Assembly: GCA_021129535.1 (NCBI GenBank)
Contig: JAJOLB010000046.1
Span: 1 to 18,626, forward strand
DNA: 18,626 nucleotides
Direction of reading: 5' to 3'
Origin: Minisyncoccota bacterium
Lineage (GTDB): Bacteria; Patescibacteriota; Minisyncoccia; Phycocordibacterales; UBA1006
Positions 1 through 7,634 of the stretch are shown one piece after another. Within the stretch, counting starts at the first letter, position 1, and every line of letters begins with the position of its first letter. A model generated the notes under the pieces. The model had not been told where the DNA came from. It did no database searches and was given only the letters and a program-made list of their open reading frames with translations. Both the position numbers and the translations under genes were made by a program.

Positions 1-42
1 ATCTAGATAGGGTTTTCGGGCCACACCGATACTACGGAGTCT

Positions 43-132
43 TGGCGGAGAGTAAGGGATTCGAACCCTTGGAACCTTTGACAGCTCACTTCGTTAGCAG
101 TGAAGCGCTTTCGACCACTCAGCCAACTCTCC
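43..132 (-). tRNA. tRNA-Ser(GCT)
   Basis: Read on the minus strand, this folds as a class II tRNA. The acceptor stem pairs GGAGAGT with ACTCTCC, followed by discriminator G and an encoded CCA (43-45). The T arm contains GGTTCGAATCC. The anticodon GCT lies at 96-98 within a 7-base loop. A long variable arm follows the anticodon stem, as expected for serine tRNAs. It decodes AGC/AGT codons. No intron is visible. Confidence 0.96.
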
Positions 133-156
133 ATAGAGAATATTTTAACATATTTT

Positions 157-188
157 TTAAAAAACCATAGTTTAATGTGGTTTTTTAA
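157..188. terminator. AT-rich hairpin, possible bidirectional terminator
   Basis: An 11-bp perfect stem (157-167 with 178-188) has a 10-nt loop. A-runs and T-runs on either side make it a candidate intrinsic terminator on either strand. It lies upstream of tRNA-Ser on the minus strand and could insulate it from the division-operon side. Confidence 0.5.
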
Positions 189-197
189 TTACACATC

Positions 198-206
198 TTA
201 TCCACA
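198..206 (+). promoter_or_regulatory. Single DnaA-box-like site (TTATCCACA)
   Basis: The nonamer is an exact match to the E. coli consensus DnaA box. I saw no clear second box nearby, so this alone does not mark an origin. It could be a DnaA regulatory site near the division operon or a chance match. Confidence 0.35.
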
Positions 207-235
207 GAACAGCATAGGTTTCATGTTTGCAGGGT

Positions 236-289
236 ATAGTGGGATAAGGTAGAATATAAGTGGGATGAAGTGGTAGATAACAGTGAAAC
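236..289 (+). promoter_or_regulatory. MraZ-box-like AGTGG direct repeats upstream of mraZ
   Basis: AGTGGGAT occurs at 238-245 and 259-266, AGTGGTAG at 269-276 and AGTGAAAC at 282-289. The first three are 21 and 10 bp apart, close to one or two helical turns. MraZ proteins bind arrays of short TGGG/AAGTGG-type repeats with about 10-bp periodicity upstream of their own operon. The position before mraZ therefore supports an autoregulatory operator, although it lies about 130 nt from the start codon. Confidence 0.6.
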
Positions 290-329
290 AGTATTCATGT
301 AGCAAAAATTTCTCGTTTCACTGTTATCT
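275..329. repeat. 15-bp perfect inverted repeat upstream of mraZ
   Basis: The arm at 275-289 (AGATAACAGTGAAAC) is exactly complementary to 315-329, with a 25-nt spacer. The left arm overlaps the last MraZ-box-like repeat, so the right arm carries an inverted copy of it. No T-run follows, so it is not a simple terminator. It may be a paired operator or an mRNA leader structure. Confidence 0.75.
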
Positions 330-416
330 GCTCCTTCGTTTCAAACTTAAAAAAATATATTCTGATTCGCGAGATCTGATTGAGATTGAATTTATAAGAC
401 TAAACTATTTACCTGT

Positions 417-854
417 ATGTTATTAGGAGAACACAAACATACGCTTGATACGAAAAAACGGTTATCATTACCATCAAAATTTCGTAAAGAGCTTGGAAAA
501 ACTGTCGTGATAACACGAGGGTTTGATTCTGCATTGTTTGTATATTCTCTAAAAGAGTGGAAAAATTTTGTTGAAAAAAATATGGATGACCTATCAATAG
601 GTAAATCAGATACACGAGCAATGAGTAGATTTATTCTTGGTGGTGCAGTTGAAACAAACATTGATTCGGCAGGTAGAATTCTTATTCCAGATTTCTTGAA
701 AGATTTCGCAGGACTAGGTCAAAAGGTTATGGTTATTGGGCTTGCAAATCGTGTAGAGCTTTGGGACGAAGGGAAGTGGGTCAATTATCAATCTGAACTG
801 AGTAAAAATGCTGACGTATTAGCAGAAAAACTTGGTGAAAATGGAATGATTTAA
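417..854 (+). CDS. mraZ: Transcriptional regulator MraZ
   Basis: This is the DNA-binding regulator of the division and cell-wall (dcw) cluster, expected to bind its own promoter. The 145-aa length is normal for MraZ. Two tandem SpoVT/AbrB-like half-domains are visible, each with the family's DxxxR signature: D11 to R15 in the N-terminal half and D83 to R87 in the C-terminal half. The start MLLGEHKHTLD aligns with the usual MraZ N-terminus, which supports ATG 417. No Shine-Dalgarno sequence precedes it. It is first in an operon with rsmH, an FtsL-like gene and ftsI, and rsmH begins 1 nt after its stop codon. The AGTGG repeats upstream suggest autoregulation. Confidence 0.95.
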   Translation: MLLGEHKHTLDTKKRLSLPSKFRKELGKTVVITRGFDSALFVYSLKEWKNFVEKNMDDLSIGKSDTRAMSRFILGGAVETNIDSAGRILIPDFLKDFAGLGQKVMVIGLANRVELWDEGKWVNYQSELSKNADVLAEKLGENGMI

Positions 855-855
855 T

Positions 856-1749
856 ATGGCACACATTTCAGTTTTAATGAATGAAGTTTTACATGGTTTA
901 GATTTGGGTGTTGCAGATGTCGTTGTAGACGGAACCATTAATGGAGGAGGTCATAGCTTGGAAATTGCCAAGCAATTATCAGATTCAGGGGTTTTGGTTG
1001 GTATTGACCTTGATAAGGCTGCCCTGGAAGTTTCTAAGAGTAAATTACGAGACGCGGCTCCTCAAATAAATCTTGTACATAATAATTTTAGAAACATTGA
1101 TATTATTGCTGAGAAATTGGATTTAATATCTGTCGATAAAATACTACTTGATTTAGGGTGGAGCTCTAACCAATTTGAAAACCCTGAAAGAGGATTTTCA
1201 TTTATGACTGATGGTCCATTGCTTATGACCTTGTCGGGGGATTCAGAGGATATTCCATTTACAGCCTACGATATTGTAAATGAATGGTCTGAAGAATCAC
1301 TGATGGATATTTTAGAATATTATGGAGAGGAAAAATATGCATGGCATATTGTCCAGGCAATTCTAAAATATAGGAATGATGAACCGATTAGGTCAACTCT
1401 ACGTTTAGCAGAAATTATTTCTGCCGCTGTTCCTGCTAAATATAGAAATGGGAAAATTCATCCAGCAACAAAAACATTTCAGGCATTACGCATTGCTGTA
1501 AATGATGAAATGGGCGCATTAAAGGATGTTTTAGAAAAGGGATTTAATCTTTTATCTAAAAATGGACGAATGGTGATTATTACATTTCATAGCATCGAAG
1601 ATAGAATTGTAAAAAGATTTTTTAAGGAAAAGAATAAAGAGGGGTTTGCATCTCTTTTAACAAAAAAACCGCAAGTAGCAAGTCGTGAAGAACTTTCAGA
1701 GAATAGAAGGTCACGAAGTGCAAAATTAAGAATTTTAATAAAAAAATAA
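856..1749 (+). CDS. rsmH: 16S rRNA (cytosine1402-N4)-methyltransferase RsmH (MraW)
   Basis: RsmH transfers a methyl group from S-adenosylmethionine to N4 of C1402 in 16S rRNA, in the decoding centre. The 297-aa protein is near the usual family length of about 300-315. The SAM-binding motif with NGGGHS is at about residues 29-34, and the acidic residue of VGIDLD is at 51. The family blocks DLGWSSNQF, PERGFSF, HPATKTFQALRIAVNDE and ITFHSIEDRIVKRF are all present. Many homologues have DLGVSS where this one has DLGWSS, a mild change. The gene sits between mraZ and the FtsL-like gene with gaps of a few nucleotides, the standard dcw order. There is no strong ribosome binding site, so it is probably translated by coupling from mraZ. 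Confidence 0.96.
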   Translation: MAHISVLMNEVLHGLDLGVADVVVDGTINGGGHSLEIAKQLSDSGVLVGIDLDKAALEVSKSKLRDAAPQINLVHNNFRNIDIIAEKLDLISVDKILLDLGWSSNQFENPERGFSFMTDGPLLMTLSGDSEDIPFTAYDIVNEWSEESLMDILEYYGEEKYAWHIVQAILKYRNDEPIRSTLRLAEIISAAVPAKYRNGKIHPATKTFQALRIAVNDEMGALKDVLEKGFNLLSKNGRMVIITFHSIEDRIVKRFFKEKNKEGFASLLTKKPQVASREELSENRRSRSAKLRILIKK

Positions 1750-1753
1750 CTAT

Positions 1754-2056
1754 ATGAATAAGAAACAAAAAATAAAAAGAAGAATTATTTTAGGTATGCT
1801 CTTGAGTATTGTTATTTCGTTTACGTCATATTCTTATGCTATTGCAAGCACGACGTTGTCTGCGTCGAGTATGGAACTAAAAAATGATAAAATATCAGAA
1901 TTAGAAACTGAAATTGCGGAACTTGAAACAAAATATTTTGATATTGTTAATGTTATTGTTATGGGTATTCCAGATAATTATAATTTAGTTTCTGTTGGTG
2001 ATATTGCATATGTTGACGTGAAAGGCGACTCAAAGGTTGCTTACAACAGTCGATAG
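1754..2056 (+). CDS. FtsL-like small bitopic division protein
   Basis: This is a 100-aa protein with a basic N-terminus (about residues 1-10), one hydrophobic segment (about 11-31) and a short helical, coiled-coil-prone stretch (about 40-62) with the heptad-like pattern ISELETEIAELE. That topology matches FtsL, which forms a complex with FtsB/DivIC and regulates FtsW-FtsI septal synthesis. Its place between rsmH and ftsI is the canonical ftsL position. FtsL sequences are poorly conserved, so the assignment rests on topology and synteny rather than motifs. The start follows the rsmH stop by 4 nt. The stop lies 10 nt before the preferred ftsI start. Confidence 0.7.
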   Translation: MNKKQKIKRRIILGMLLSIVISFTSYSYAIASTTLSASSMELKNDKISELETEIAELETKYFDIVNVIVMGIPDNYNLVSVGDIAYVDVKGDSKVAYNSR

Positions 2057-2066
2057 TCTTTTTGTT

Positions 2067-3788
2067 ATGAATAAAAAACAAAAACAATTTAATATACGCT
2101 TAAGATATGTTTTTGCCGGAGTCATGCTTGTTGGATTCGTATTGATTGCGAATCTTTTTCATATACAAATTAGAATAGGAGAGCGGTTACGAGCACAAGC
2201 TGATGGTCAATATGTTGTCTCTACTTTTAATGCATTTGAGCGTGGAAATATTTATTTTAAGGATAAAAATGGCGATAAAGTTCTTGCTGCTGGTCAAAAA
2301 AAAGGATATAAAATATCAGTAAACCCATCAAAAATAAAAGAATCTGACAAAGATTTTATTTTTGAAACCATCAATGAATTTTCACCCTTAGATAAAAATT
2401 TATTTACAAAACGTATTTCACAAAATAAACGTACTTATATAGAAATTGTGAATCATTTATCAAAGGAGGATGGTGAAGCGATTAAAAAAACATTAGGACG
2501 AAAAATTGGTCTACATAGTGAGAAATGGCGTACCTATCCATTAAAGTCAACTGCTTCTCATGTGCTAGGTTTTCTAGGTTATGACAAGGATGATAATTTT
2601 GGGGGAAGATATGGTCTTGAAAATTTCTATGAGGGAAATTTAAAAAGGGAAAATTCTGATCTATATACCAATTTCTTTGCCCGAACACTGCACGGAGTTC
2701 AGGATATTATAGGTCCAGAAACAGAAATCGAGGGTGATATAATAGGCACTATTGATCCTCAGCTGCAGATCTTTCTTGAAAAGAATCTTGAATCTATCCA
2801 AGAAAAATGGAATTCACAAGTAACAGGTGGTATTATTATGCATGCTAAAACAGGGGAAATTCACGCAATGACATCGCTACCAAATTATGATAATAATAAT
2901 TTTAAGAAAGAGTCGTTAGCTGTATTTAAAAACCCTCTTGTTAGTAATGTTTACGAATTTGGTTCAGTTATAAAACCATTAGTTGTTGCTATGGGTATTA
3001 ATGATGGTGTTATTAATGCAAAAACAGAGTATTACGACAAGGGTTCTGTAAAAATAGGTAAATATACTATAAGTAACTTTGATAAACGTGGTCGTGGTTT
3101 GGTCAACATGCAGGATGTTTTGAATCAATCATTAAACACAGGAATGGTTTTTATTTCAAAAAAAATAAGTAAAAAATCTTTTAGAGATTATTTTGAAAAA
3201 TACGGCTTTAAAGAAAAATCAGGAATTGATTTACCAAATGATGTTACAGGTTTAACTTCTAACTTGAAAAGCAATAGAGACATCGAATTTGCTAATATTT
3301 CATTTGGACAAGGAATAGCAACATCTCCTATGTCATTTATAAAGGCTGTATCTGCACTTACCAACGATGGAAAAACTCTAGTACCACACCTGATAAAAGA
3401 AATTGAATATACTAATGGTTTTTCAAAAAAAATAGATTATAGTGACAAAGGGGAGCAAGTTATCAGTCCTGAAACAGCAGGTGAAATATCAAGAATGCTT
3501 GTAAATGTTTTTGATAATTATAGAAATGGTGATGTAAAATTACCTCACCATAGTGTTGCTGCAAAAACTGGTACTGCACAAATAGCTCATCCTGAGGGAG
3601 GATATTATAAAGATAGAAATTTACATTCATTTTTTGGTTATTTTCCAGCCTATAAACCTGAATTTATTGTATTTCTCTATACAGTAGACCCTAAAAAGGT
3701 AAAATATTCATCACAAACATTGCTTGACCCATTTAGAACAACAGCAAAATATATGATTAATTACTATAATATTCCGCCTGATAGATAA
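2067..3788 (+). CDS. ftsI: Septal peptidoglycan transpeptidase FtsI/PBP2-type (class B penicillin-binding protein)
   Basis: FtsI cross-links septal peptidoglycan as a D,D-transpeptidase anchored in the inner membrane. One N-terminal membrane segment lies at about residues 12-32. A class B dimerisation domain follows (RTYPLKSTASHVLGFLG), then the transpeptidase domain. Its catalytic motifs are SVIK (nucleophile S300, K303), SLN (S355-N357) and KTGT (500-503). The 573-aa length is typical, and no PASTA domain is seen. I chose ATG 2067; a TTG at 2037 would add 10 residues but overlap the upstream gene. It is the last gene of the operon. A perfect hairpin terminator follows directly, so no mraY, murD or ftsW is attached here. 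Confidence 0.95.
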   Translation: MNKKQKQFNIRLRYVFAGVMLVGFVLIANLFHIQIRIGERLRAQADGQYVVSTFNAFERGNIYFKDKNGDKVLAAGQKKGYKISVNPSKIKESDKDFIFETINEFSPLDKNLFTKRISQNKRTYIEIVNHLSKEDGEAIKKTLGRKIGLHSEKWRTYPLKSTASHVLGFLGYDKDDNFGGRYGLENFYEGNLKRENSDLYTNFFARTLHGVQDIIGPETEIEGDIIGTIDPQLQIFLEKNLESIQEKWNSQVTGGIIMHAKTGEIHAMTSLPNYDNNNFKKESLAVFKNPLVSNVYEFGSVIKPLVVAMGINDGVINAKTEYYDKGSVKIGKYTISNFDKRGRGLVNMQDVLNQSLNTGMVFISKKISKKSFRDYFEKYGFKEKSGIDLPNDVTGLTSNLKSNRDIEFANISFGQGIATSPMSFIKAVSALTNDGKTLVPHLIKEIEYTNGFSKKIDYSDKGEQVISPETAGEISRMLVNVFDNYRNGDVKLPHHSVAAKTGTAQIAHPEGGYYKDRNLHSFFGYFPAYKPEFIVFLYTVDPKKVKYSSQTLLDPFRTTAKYMINYYNIPPDR

Positions 3789-3790
3789 GC

Positions 3791-3825
3791 ATTAAAAAAC
3801 AAATACATCGTATTTGTTTTTTAAT
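3791..3825. terminator. Bidirectional terminator, ftsI / dnaB
   Basis: A perfect 16-bp inverted repeat (3791-3806 with 3810-3825) has a 3-nt loop. A-runs on the left arm and T-runs on the right give a U-tract in either direction. It sits 3 nt after the ftsI stop codon, between convergent genes. Confidence 0.85.
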
Positions 3826-3828
3826 AAG

Positions 3829-3858
3829 AAATAGATGTTCTGACGAACATCTATTTTT
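3829..3858. terminator. Second tandem terminator, ftsI / dnaB
   Basis: A perfect 12-bp stem (3829-3840 with 3845-3856) has a TGAC loop and ends in a T-run on the plus strand and AT-rich sequence on the other. It follows the first hairpin immediately and probably reinforces termination between the two convergent units. Confidence 0.75.
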
Positions 3859-3896
3859 CCATGAATTTTTAATAGTCGTCACATTCCTTTGTCTAT

Positions 3897-5291
3897 TTAA
3901 AATTCGTTATCAAGTGAGTCAACTGAATTTTCTGTATGTGTTTTATCGAGCGTCAGGAATGTTGTTCGCGCCTCATCGAAAAACAACTGGCAGTGCCCAA
4001 CAGCACCATTTCGATGTTTTTCAATTAATATATCTGTGATTTGAGAACGACCTACACCGTCCTCGTTTCGGTCTTTGTGTAGAAACATAACAACATCAGC
4101 ATCTTGCTCGATTGAACCAGAGTCACGAAGGTCAGATAGTCGCGGTTTTCCGCCACGTGTCTCAACCGCACGAGATAATTGTGACAAAGCAACAACAGGA
4201 ACATCTAATTCACGTGCAAGTGATTTCAGTGAACGGGAAATTTCAGTAACTTGATTTACCATAGAGTCATAACGTTTTGACGTGTTCATTAGTTGCATAT
4301 AATCAACAAAAATAATTTCTAACCCATGTTCAGCCTTTAATCGTCGTGCTGTTGAACGCATGTTTAAAATTGTGTTTCCTGGTTTGTCGTCGATGTAGAT
4401 TGGAGCCTTTGATAATGTTTCCATTGCTACTGATATGCGTGCAAAATCATCGTCTGTAAGCCCTTTACCTGTACGCATACGCCATGAATCAACCTGAGAC
4501 TCTGCAGAGAGCATTCGGTCAGTAAGCTGGTCAGCACTCATTTCCAGAGAAAAAAATCCGATAGGAATGTTGTGGTCCACAGCTGCCTTTCGTGCAATAT
4601 CAAGGGCTAGGGCAGTTTTACCGGTTGACGGCCTCGCAGCTAGAATTATAAGATCAGATTTTTGGAATCCTGATAGAATACTATCTATTGCATCGTATCC
4701 TGTTGGAACTCCACGCAATTGTCCGCCTTCTGCAAGCATTTCAATTTTTTCCCATGATTTTGGAATAATATCCTTAATACTGATAAATTTCTTACCGGCA
4801 GATGGATTGTTGGTAATTTCAAATATTTTTTTCTCTGCCTTGTCGAGGACTTCCTCTACCTCTGAAGCTTCTTCGAAACCTAGTTGCGTTACAAAATCAC
4901 CAGCAGTAATAAGTTTCCGTAAAATAGATTTCCCGTTAACTGTTTTTGCATAATATTCTAGATTGGACGCATTAGGCACGGTGTTTGCCACATCATTTAA
5001 ATAGGAAATCCCACCAGATTGGTCAAGAAGATTCATTGACTGCAATTTTTCAGCAACAGAGACAAGGTCAATTGGGTCACCAACACGTGAAAGCTCAATC
5101 ATGACTCTAAATATCAGTTTGTGTTTTTGTACATAAAAATCATCCTCGTTGATTGAGTCAATGATTTCCAATAAAGCAACAGGACGCATCATAATAGACC
5201 CTAATAGTGCACGTTCAGCATCTATATTTTGTGGTGGAGTTCTAAAATTATTTACAAGTTTTTTAGTTTCTTTTGTTGTTACTGTATTCAT
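3897..5291 (-). CDS. dnaB: Replicative DNA helicase DnaB
   Basis: DnaB is the hexameric 5'-3' helicase that unwinds DNA at the replication fork. The 464-aa protein begins with the conserved PPQNIDAERALLGSIM block of the N-terminal domain. A RecA-like domain follows, with Walker A RPSTGKTA (220-227), Walker B IIFVD (326-330), the SQLSR motif (370-374) and LRDSGSIEQDAD carrying the arginine-finger region (388-399). Length is normal and no intein interrupts the Walker motifs. It is transcribed alone, convergent with ftsI. Its ATG lies 7 nt after an extended -10 element, so the transcript may have almost no leader. No Shine-Dalgarno sequence is seen. Confidence 0.97.
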   Translation of the reverse strand: MNTVTTKETKKLVNNFRTPPQNIDAERALLGSIMMRPVALLEIIDSINEDDFYVQKHKLIFRVMIELSRVGDPIDLVSVAEKLQSMNLLDQSGGISYLNDVANTVPNASNLEYYAKTVNGKSILRKLITAGDFVTQLGFEEASEVEEVLDKAEKKIFEITNNPSAGKKFISIKDIIPKSWEKIEMLAEGGQLRGVPTGYDAIDSILSGFQKSDLIILAARPSTGKTALALDIARKAAVDHNIPIGFFSLEMSADQLTDRMLSAESQVDSWRMRTGKGLTDDDFARISVAMETLSKAPIYIDDKPGNTILNMRSTARRLKAEHGLEIIFVDYMQLMNTSKRYDSMVNQVTEISRSLKSLARELDVPVVALSQLSRAVETRGGKPRLSDLRDSGSIEQDADVVMFLHKDRNEDGVGRSQITDILIEKHRNGAVGHCQLFFDEARTTFLTLDKTHTENSVDSLDNEF

Positions 5292-5298
5292 GTTTTTG

Positions 5299-5307
5299 AT
5301 AATAACA
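5299..5307 (-). promoter_or_regulatory. Extended -10 promoter of dnaB
   Basis: On the minus strand TGTTATTAT (TGn plus TATTAT) ends 7 nt before the dnaB ATG. The expected transcription start is at or next to the start codon. No convincing -35 was seen, which fits an extended -10 promoter. Confidence 0.6.
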
Positions 5308-5387
5308 TTTCAAATATTTTTTGGAATTTTTTTATGTGGAATTCCTGTGTTTTTGTGTGGACAGTATTATTAATTGTAGAATAAACA

Positions 5388-5396
5388 TGGTATTAT
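5388..5396 (+). promoter_or_regulatory. Extended -10 element before the YD-repeat ORF
   Basis: TGGTATTAT lies 11 nt before ATG 5408, predicting a leader of only about 5 nt. The minimal sequence ATG-TAA falls in frame just before the start. This suggests the mini-ORF is, or once was, separately transcribed, divergent from dnaB. Confidence 0.45.
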
Positions 5397-5407
5397 CAAT
5401 GATGTAA

Positions 5408-5602
5408 ATGCTCGTTATGGTTTGTACCTATGAATACGACAGCCTAAACCGTTTGGTTAAGGTTGTTTTTACTAATGGAGAAACCTATGAATATACCTAT
5501 GATAATTTAGGTAATAGAACGCTATTAACAGTCGTTACAGAGATAGAACAAACCTATGTGCCAGATGATAATTTTGAACAGGAACTTCAATTTAGGATAT
5601 GA
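5408..5602 (+). CDS. Orphan YD-repeat (Rhs-type) mini-protein or remnant
   Basis: The 64-aa reading frame contains two consecutive YD/Rhs repeat units, TYEYDSLNRLVKVVF (about residues 7-21) and ETYEYTYDNLGNRTLL (about 25-40), followed by an acidic tail. YD repeats normally occur in tens of copies in large Rhs/teneurin-like shells that enclose toxins. Two units alone cannot make such a shell. There is no signal peptide, and an in-frame TAA lies 3 nt upstream of the ATG, so the frame is not simply mis-started. In the +1 frame past about 5560 there is a further open stretch (NLGYDFGALDDYVYSH), which might be a frameshifted continuation. It could be a fragment left by recombination of a large Rhs gene, or a small expressed protein. 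Confidence 0.55.
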   Translation: MLVMVCTYEYDSLNRLVKVVFTNGETYEYTYDNLGNRTLLTVVTEIEQTYVPDDNFEQELQFRI

Positions 5603-5643
5603 CTTTGGTGCTTTGGATGATTATGTTTATAGTCATGTTCTTG

Positions 5644-5652
5644 TGATATAAT
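5644..5652 (+). promoter_or_regulatory. Extended -10 promoter of the VirD4/TraG-like gene
   Basis: TGATATAAT is a perfect TGn plus TATAAT and ends exactly 6 nt before ATG 5659. The predicted transcription start coincides with the A of the start codon, which would give a leaderless mRNA. Confidence 0.7.
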
Positions 5653-5658
5653 ACATTT

Positions 5659-7632
5659 ATGTCACAAGAAGATAAAATCGCATATTTTGGTCTTACAGAT
5701 TATAGAAACAGAAAAACGAAATTCGGAATCAGAAATTCTGATAGGTCACGTCACGTCTATGTTATTGGTAAAACAGGTATGGGAAAATCTACTCTTCTGG
5801 AAAATATGGCGGCTCAGGACATTCTAAATGGAGAAGGGATGTGTTTTGTTGATCCACATGGTTCAGCTATTGATGCATTAATTGAATATATTCCAGAACA
5901 TCGTGTTAGAGATGTTGTTTATTTTGCTCCATTTGATACTGATTTTCCAATCTCATTTAATGTTTTAGAAAATGTTGATGTTGACCAGCGCCATTTAGTC
6001 ATGGCAGGGCTTATTTCATCATTCAAAAAAATATGGCCAGATTCATTTTCTGCAAGAATGGAATATATTCTTTCTAATACATTACTTGCTTTGTTGGAAT
6101 TTCCAGGTGCTACATTGTTAGGTGTTAATAGGATGCTTGCCGAGAAGGATTATCGAGACATGGTTATTAAAAACATTACTGATTCGTCGGTAAGGGCCTT
6201 TTGGGTTGATGAATATAATAAATGGGATCCGCGATATGCACGAGAGGCTGGTGCCGCCATTCAAAACAAGATTGGACAATTTACCTCTAACCCAACAGTA
6301 CGAAACATTATTGGGCAGGAAAAAACCTCATTTAATATTCGTGAAATGATGGATAACAAAAAAATATTATTAGTAAACCTTTCAAAAGGGCAGGTTGGAG
6401 AATCAAACGCAAACCTGCTAGGTGGAATGTTGATTACAAAATTATATCTCGCAGCGATGAGTCGCGCGGACGTTGGTGCTAGTGGAATTAAAGCTTTGCC
6501 ACCGTTCTTTTTCTTTGTTGATGAGTTTCAGAACTTTGCTAATGAATCATTTGCTGATATTTTGGCCGAGGCCCGAAAGTATAAACTGAACCTGACGGTT
6601 GCACATCAATATGTTGACCAGATGGAGGAGGCTGTAGCTGCGGCAATTTTTGGTAACGTGGGAACCATGATTACATTCAGAATTGGAGCAACCGATGCCG
6701 AGGTTTTTGAAAAGCAATTTGCACCGACCTTTACTGCCGAGGATATTGTAAACCTTGGTAAATTTCAAATTTATTTATCACTCATGATTGATGGAATTGG
6801 TTCCCGTCCGTTTTCAGCTGGGACATTGCCACCGATTGAGCCACAAACTGTCTCAATGAAACAACATATTATTGCAAATTCGCGATATGAATTCGCTGCT
6901 GAACGACATGTTGTAGAAGGGAATATTGAAAAATGGTATGAACCTGTTAAAAAACCACAAAAAAGGAGAATTAATAACCCAAAAGATATCGCCAAAAAAA
7001 CAGAAAAGAAAACATTTAAGGACTCATTACCTGTAATAAATAAAGACTCTCATAATTTCGAGAGTCCACTAAAAAAAGACTTGAAAGAGGTTTATGAAAA
7101 GGGGGCAGAATTAGAAATGAAAAAGGTTGTTTCGCCTAAATTAAATGCATTGCTTGATAAATTTGATGTTAAGAATTTTACGAGTAATAAAAAAGAAGGT
7201 AAAAAAAATAGTGAAGTAGTAGAAAATATTAACAAAAAGGCAACTCAGTCTAGCAAAAAAAGACAAGAGGTGAGTTCAACTGTAAAGAAAAAAATATCAA
7301 ACCTTAGTTCAGTTAAAATAAACAAAAAAACAACACGTAGTGCTGATACAAAAACAAAATCTTCGCTTGCAGCAATGCTTGATAAGGCTTTGGATGTTAA
7401 TAAAGGCAGGAAAACAGGGGACAATGAGCATAATAAAAATAGCGATTTTAAAACAAAGAAAAATATTAAAAATGTTAAATCAAAGTCTTCAAAAATAGAT
7501 TCAGTTTTTGGCGGGAATAAAGCTAATCTCGTTTTCAAGTCAATACAAAAAACTAAGACCTTAAAAAAACAAAACAATCATAATAAACCAAAGGAGGTTT
7601 CAGAAGACGTACTGAAAAATATATTTAAATAA
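5659..7632 (+). CDS. VirD4/TraG-like (HerA/FtsK-superfamily) DNA-binding ATPase with lysine-rich tail
   Basis: This 657-aa P-loop ATPase resembles type IV secretion coupling proteins and related DNA-pumping ATPases. Walker A is GKTGMGKST (37-45), preceded by RHVYVI. A CFVDPHG block follows at about 72. Walker B is FFFFVDEFQNF with the acidic pair D288-E289, and a VAHQY sensor-like motif comes shortly after. Canonical VirD4 has N-terminal membrane helices; here the ATPase core begins almost at residue 1 and no membrane segment is visible. From about residue 430 the protein becomes a long, low-complexity, lysine-rich tail that is probably disordered and could bind nucleic acid. No relaxase or other T4SS genes are in the window. 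It is co-transcribed with the next gene, which starts 2 nt after its stop. Confidence 0.85.
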   Translation: MSQEDKIAYFGLTDYRNRKTKFGIRNSDRSRHVYVIGKTGMGKSTLLENMAAQDILNGEGMCFVDPHGSAIDALIEYIPEHRVRDVVYFAPFDTDFPISFNVLENVDVDQRHLVMAGLISSFKKIWPDSFSARMEYILSNTLLALLEFPGATLLGVNRMLAEKDYRDMVIKNITDSSVRAFWVDEYNKWDPRYAREAGAAIQNKIGQFTSNPTVRNIIGQEKTSFNIREMMDNKKILLVNLSKGQVGESNANLLGGMLITKLYLAAMSRADVGASGIKALPPFFFFVDEFQNFANESFADILAEARKYKLNLTVAHQYVDQMEEAVAAAIFGNVGTMITFRIGATDAEVFEKQFAPTFTAEDIVNLGKFQIYLSLMIDGIGSRPFSAGTLPPIEPQTVSMKQHIIANSRYEFAAERHVVEGNIEKWYEPVKKPQKRRINNPKDIAKKTEKKTFKDSLPVINKDSHNFESPLKKDLKEVYEKGAELEMKKVVSPKLNALLDKFDVKNFTSNKKEGKKNSEVVENINKKATQSSKKRQEVSSTVKKKISNLSSVKINKKTTRSADTKTKSSLAAMLDKALDVNKGRKTGDNEHNKNSDFKTKKNIKNVKSKSSKIDSVFGGNKANLVFKSIQKTKTLKKQNNHNKPKEVSEDVLKNIFK

Positions 7633-7634
7633 TT

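Noticed and set aside
1..42. Possible gene or RNA end before tRNA-Ser
   Set aside because: Only 42 bases are available; no frame, tRNA part or hairpin could be recognised.
2037..2066. TTG start for ftsI adding 10 residues
   Set aside because: It overlaps the FtsL-like gene; the ATG at 2067 gives the usual short basic N-terminus before the membrane helix.
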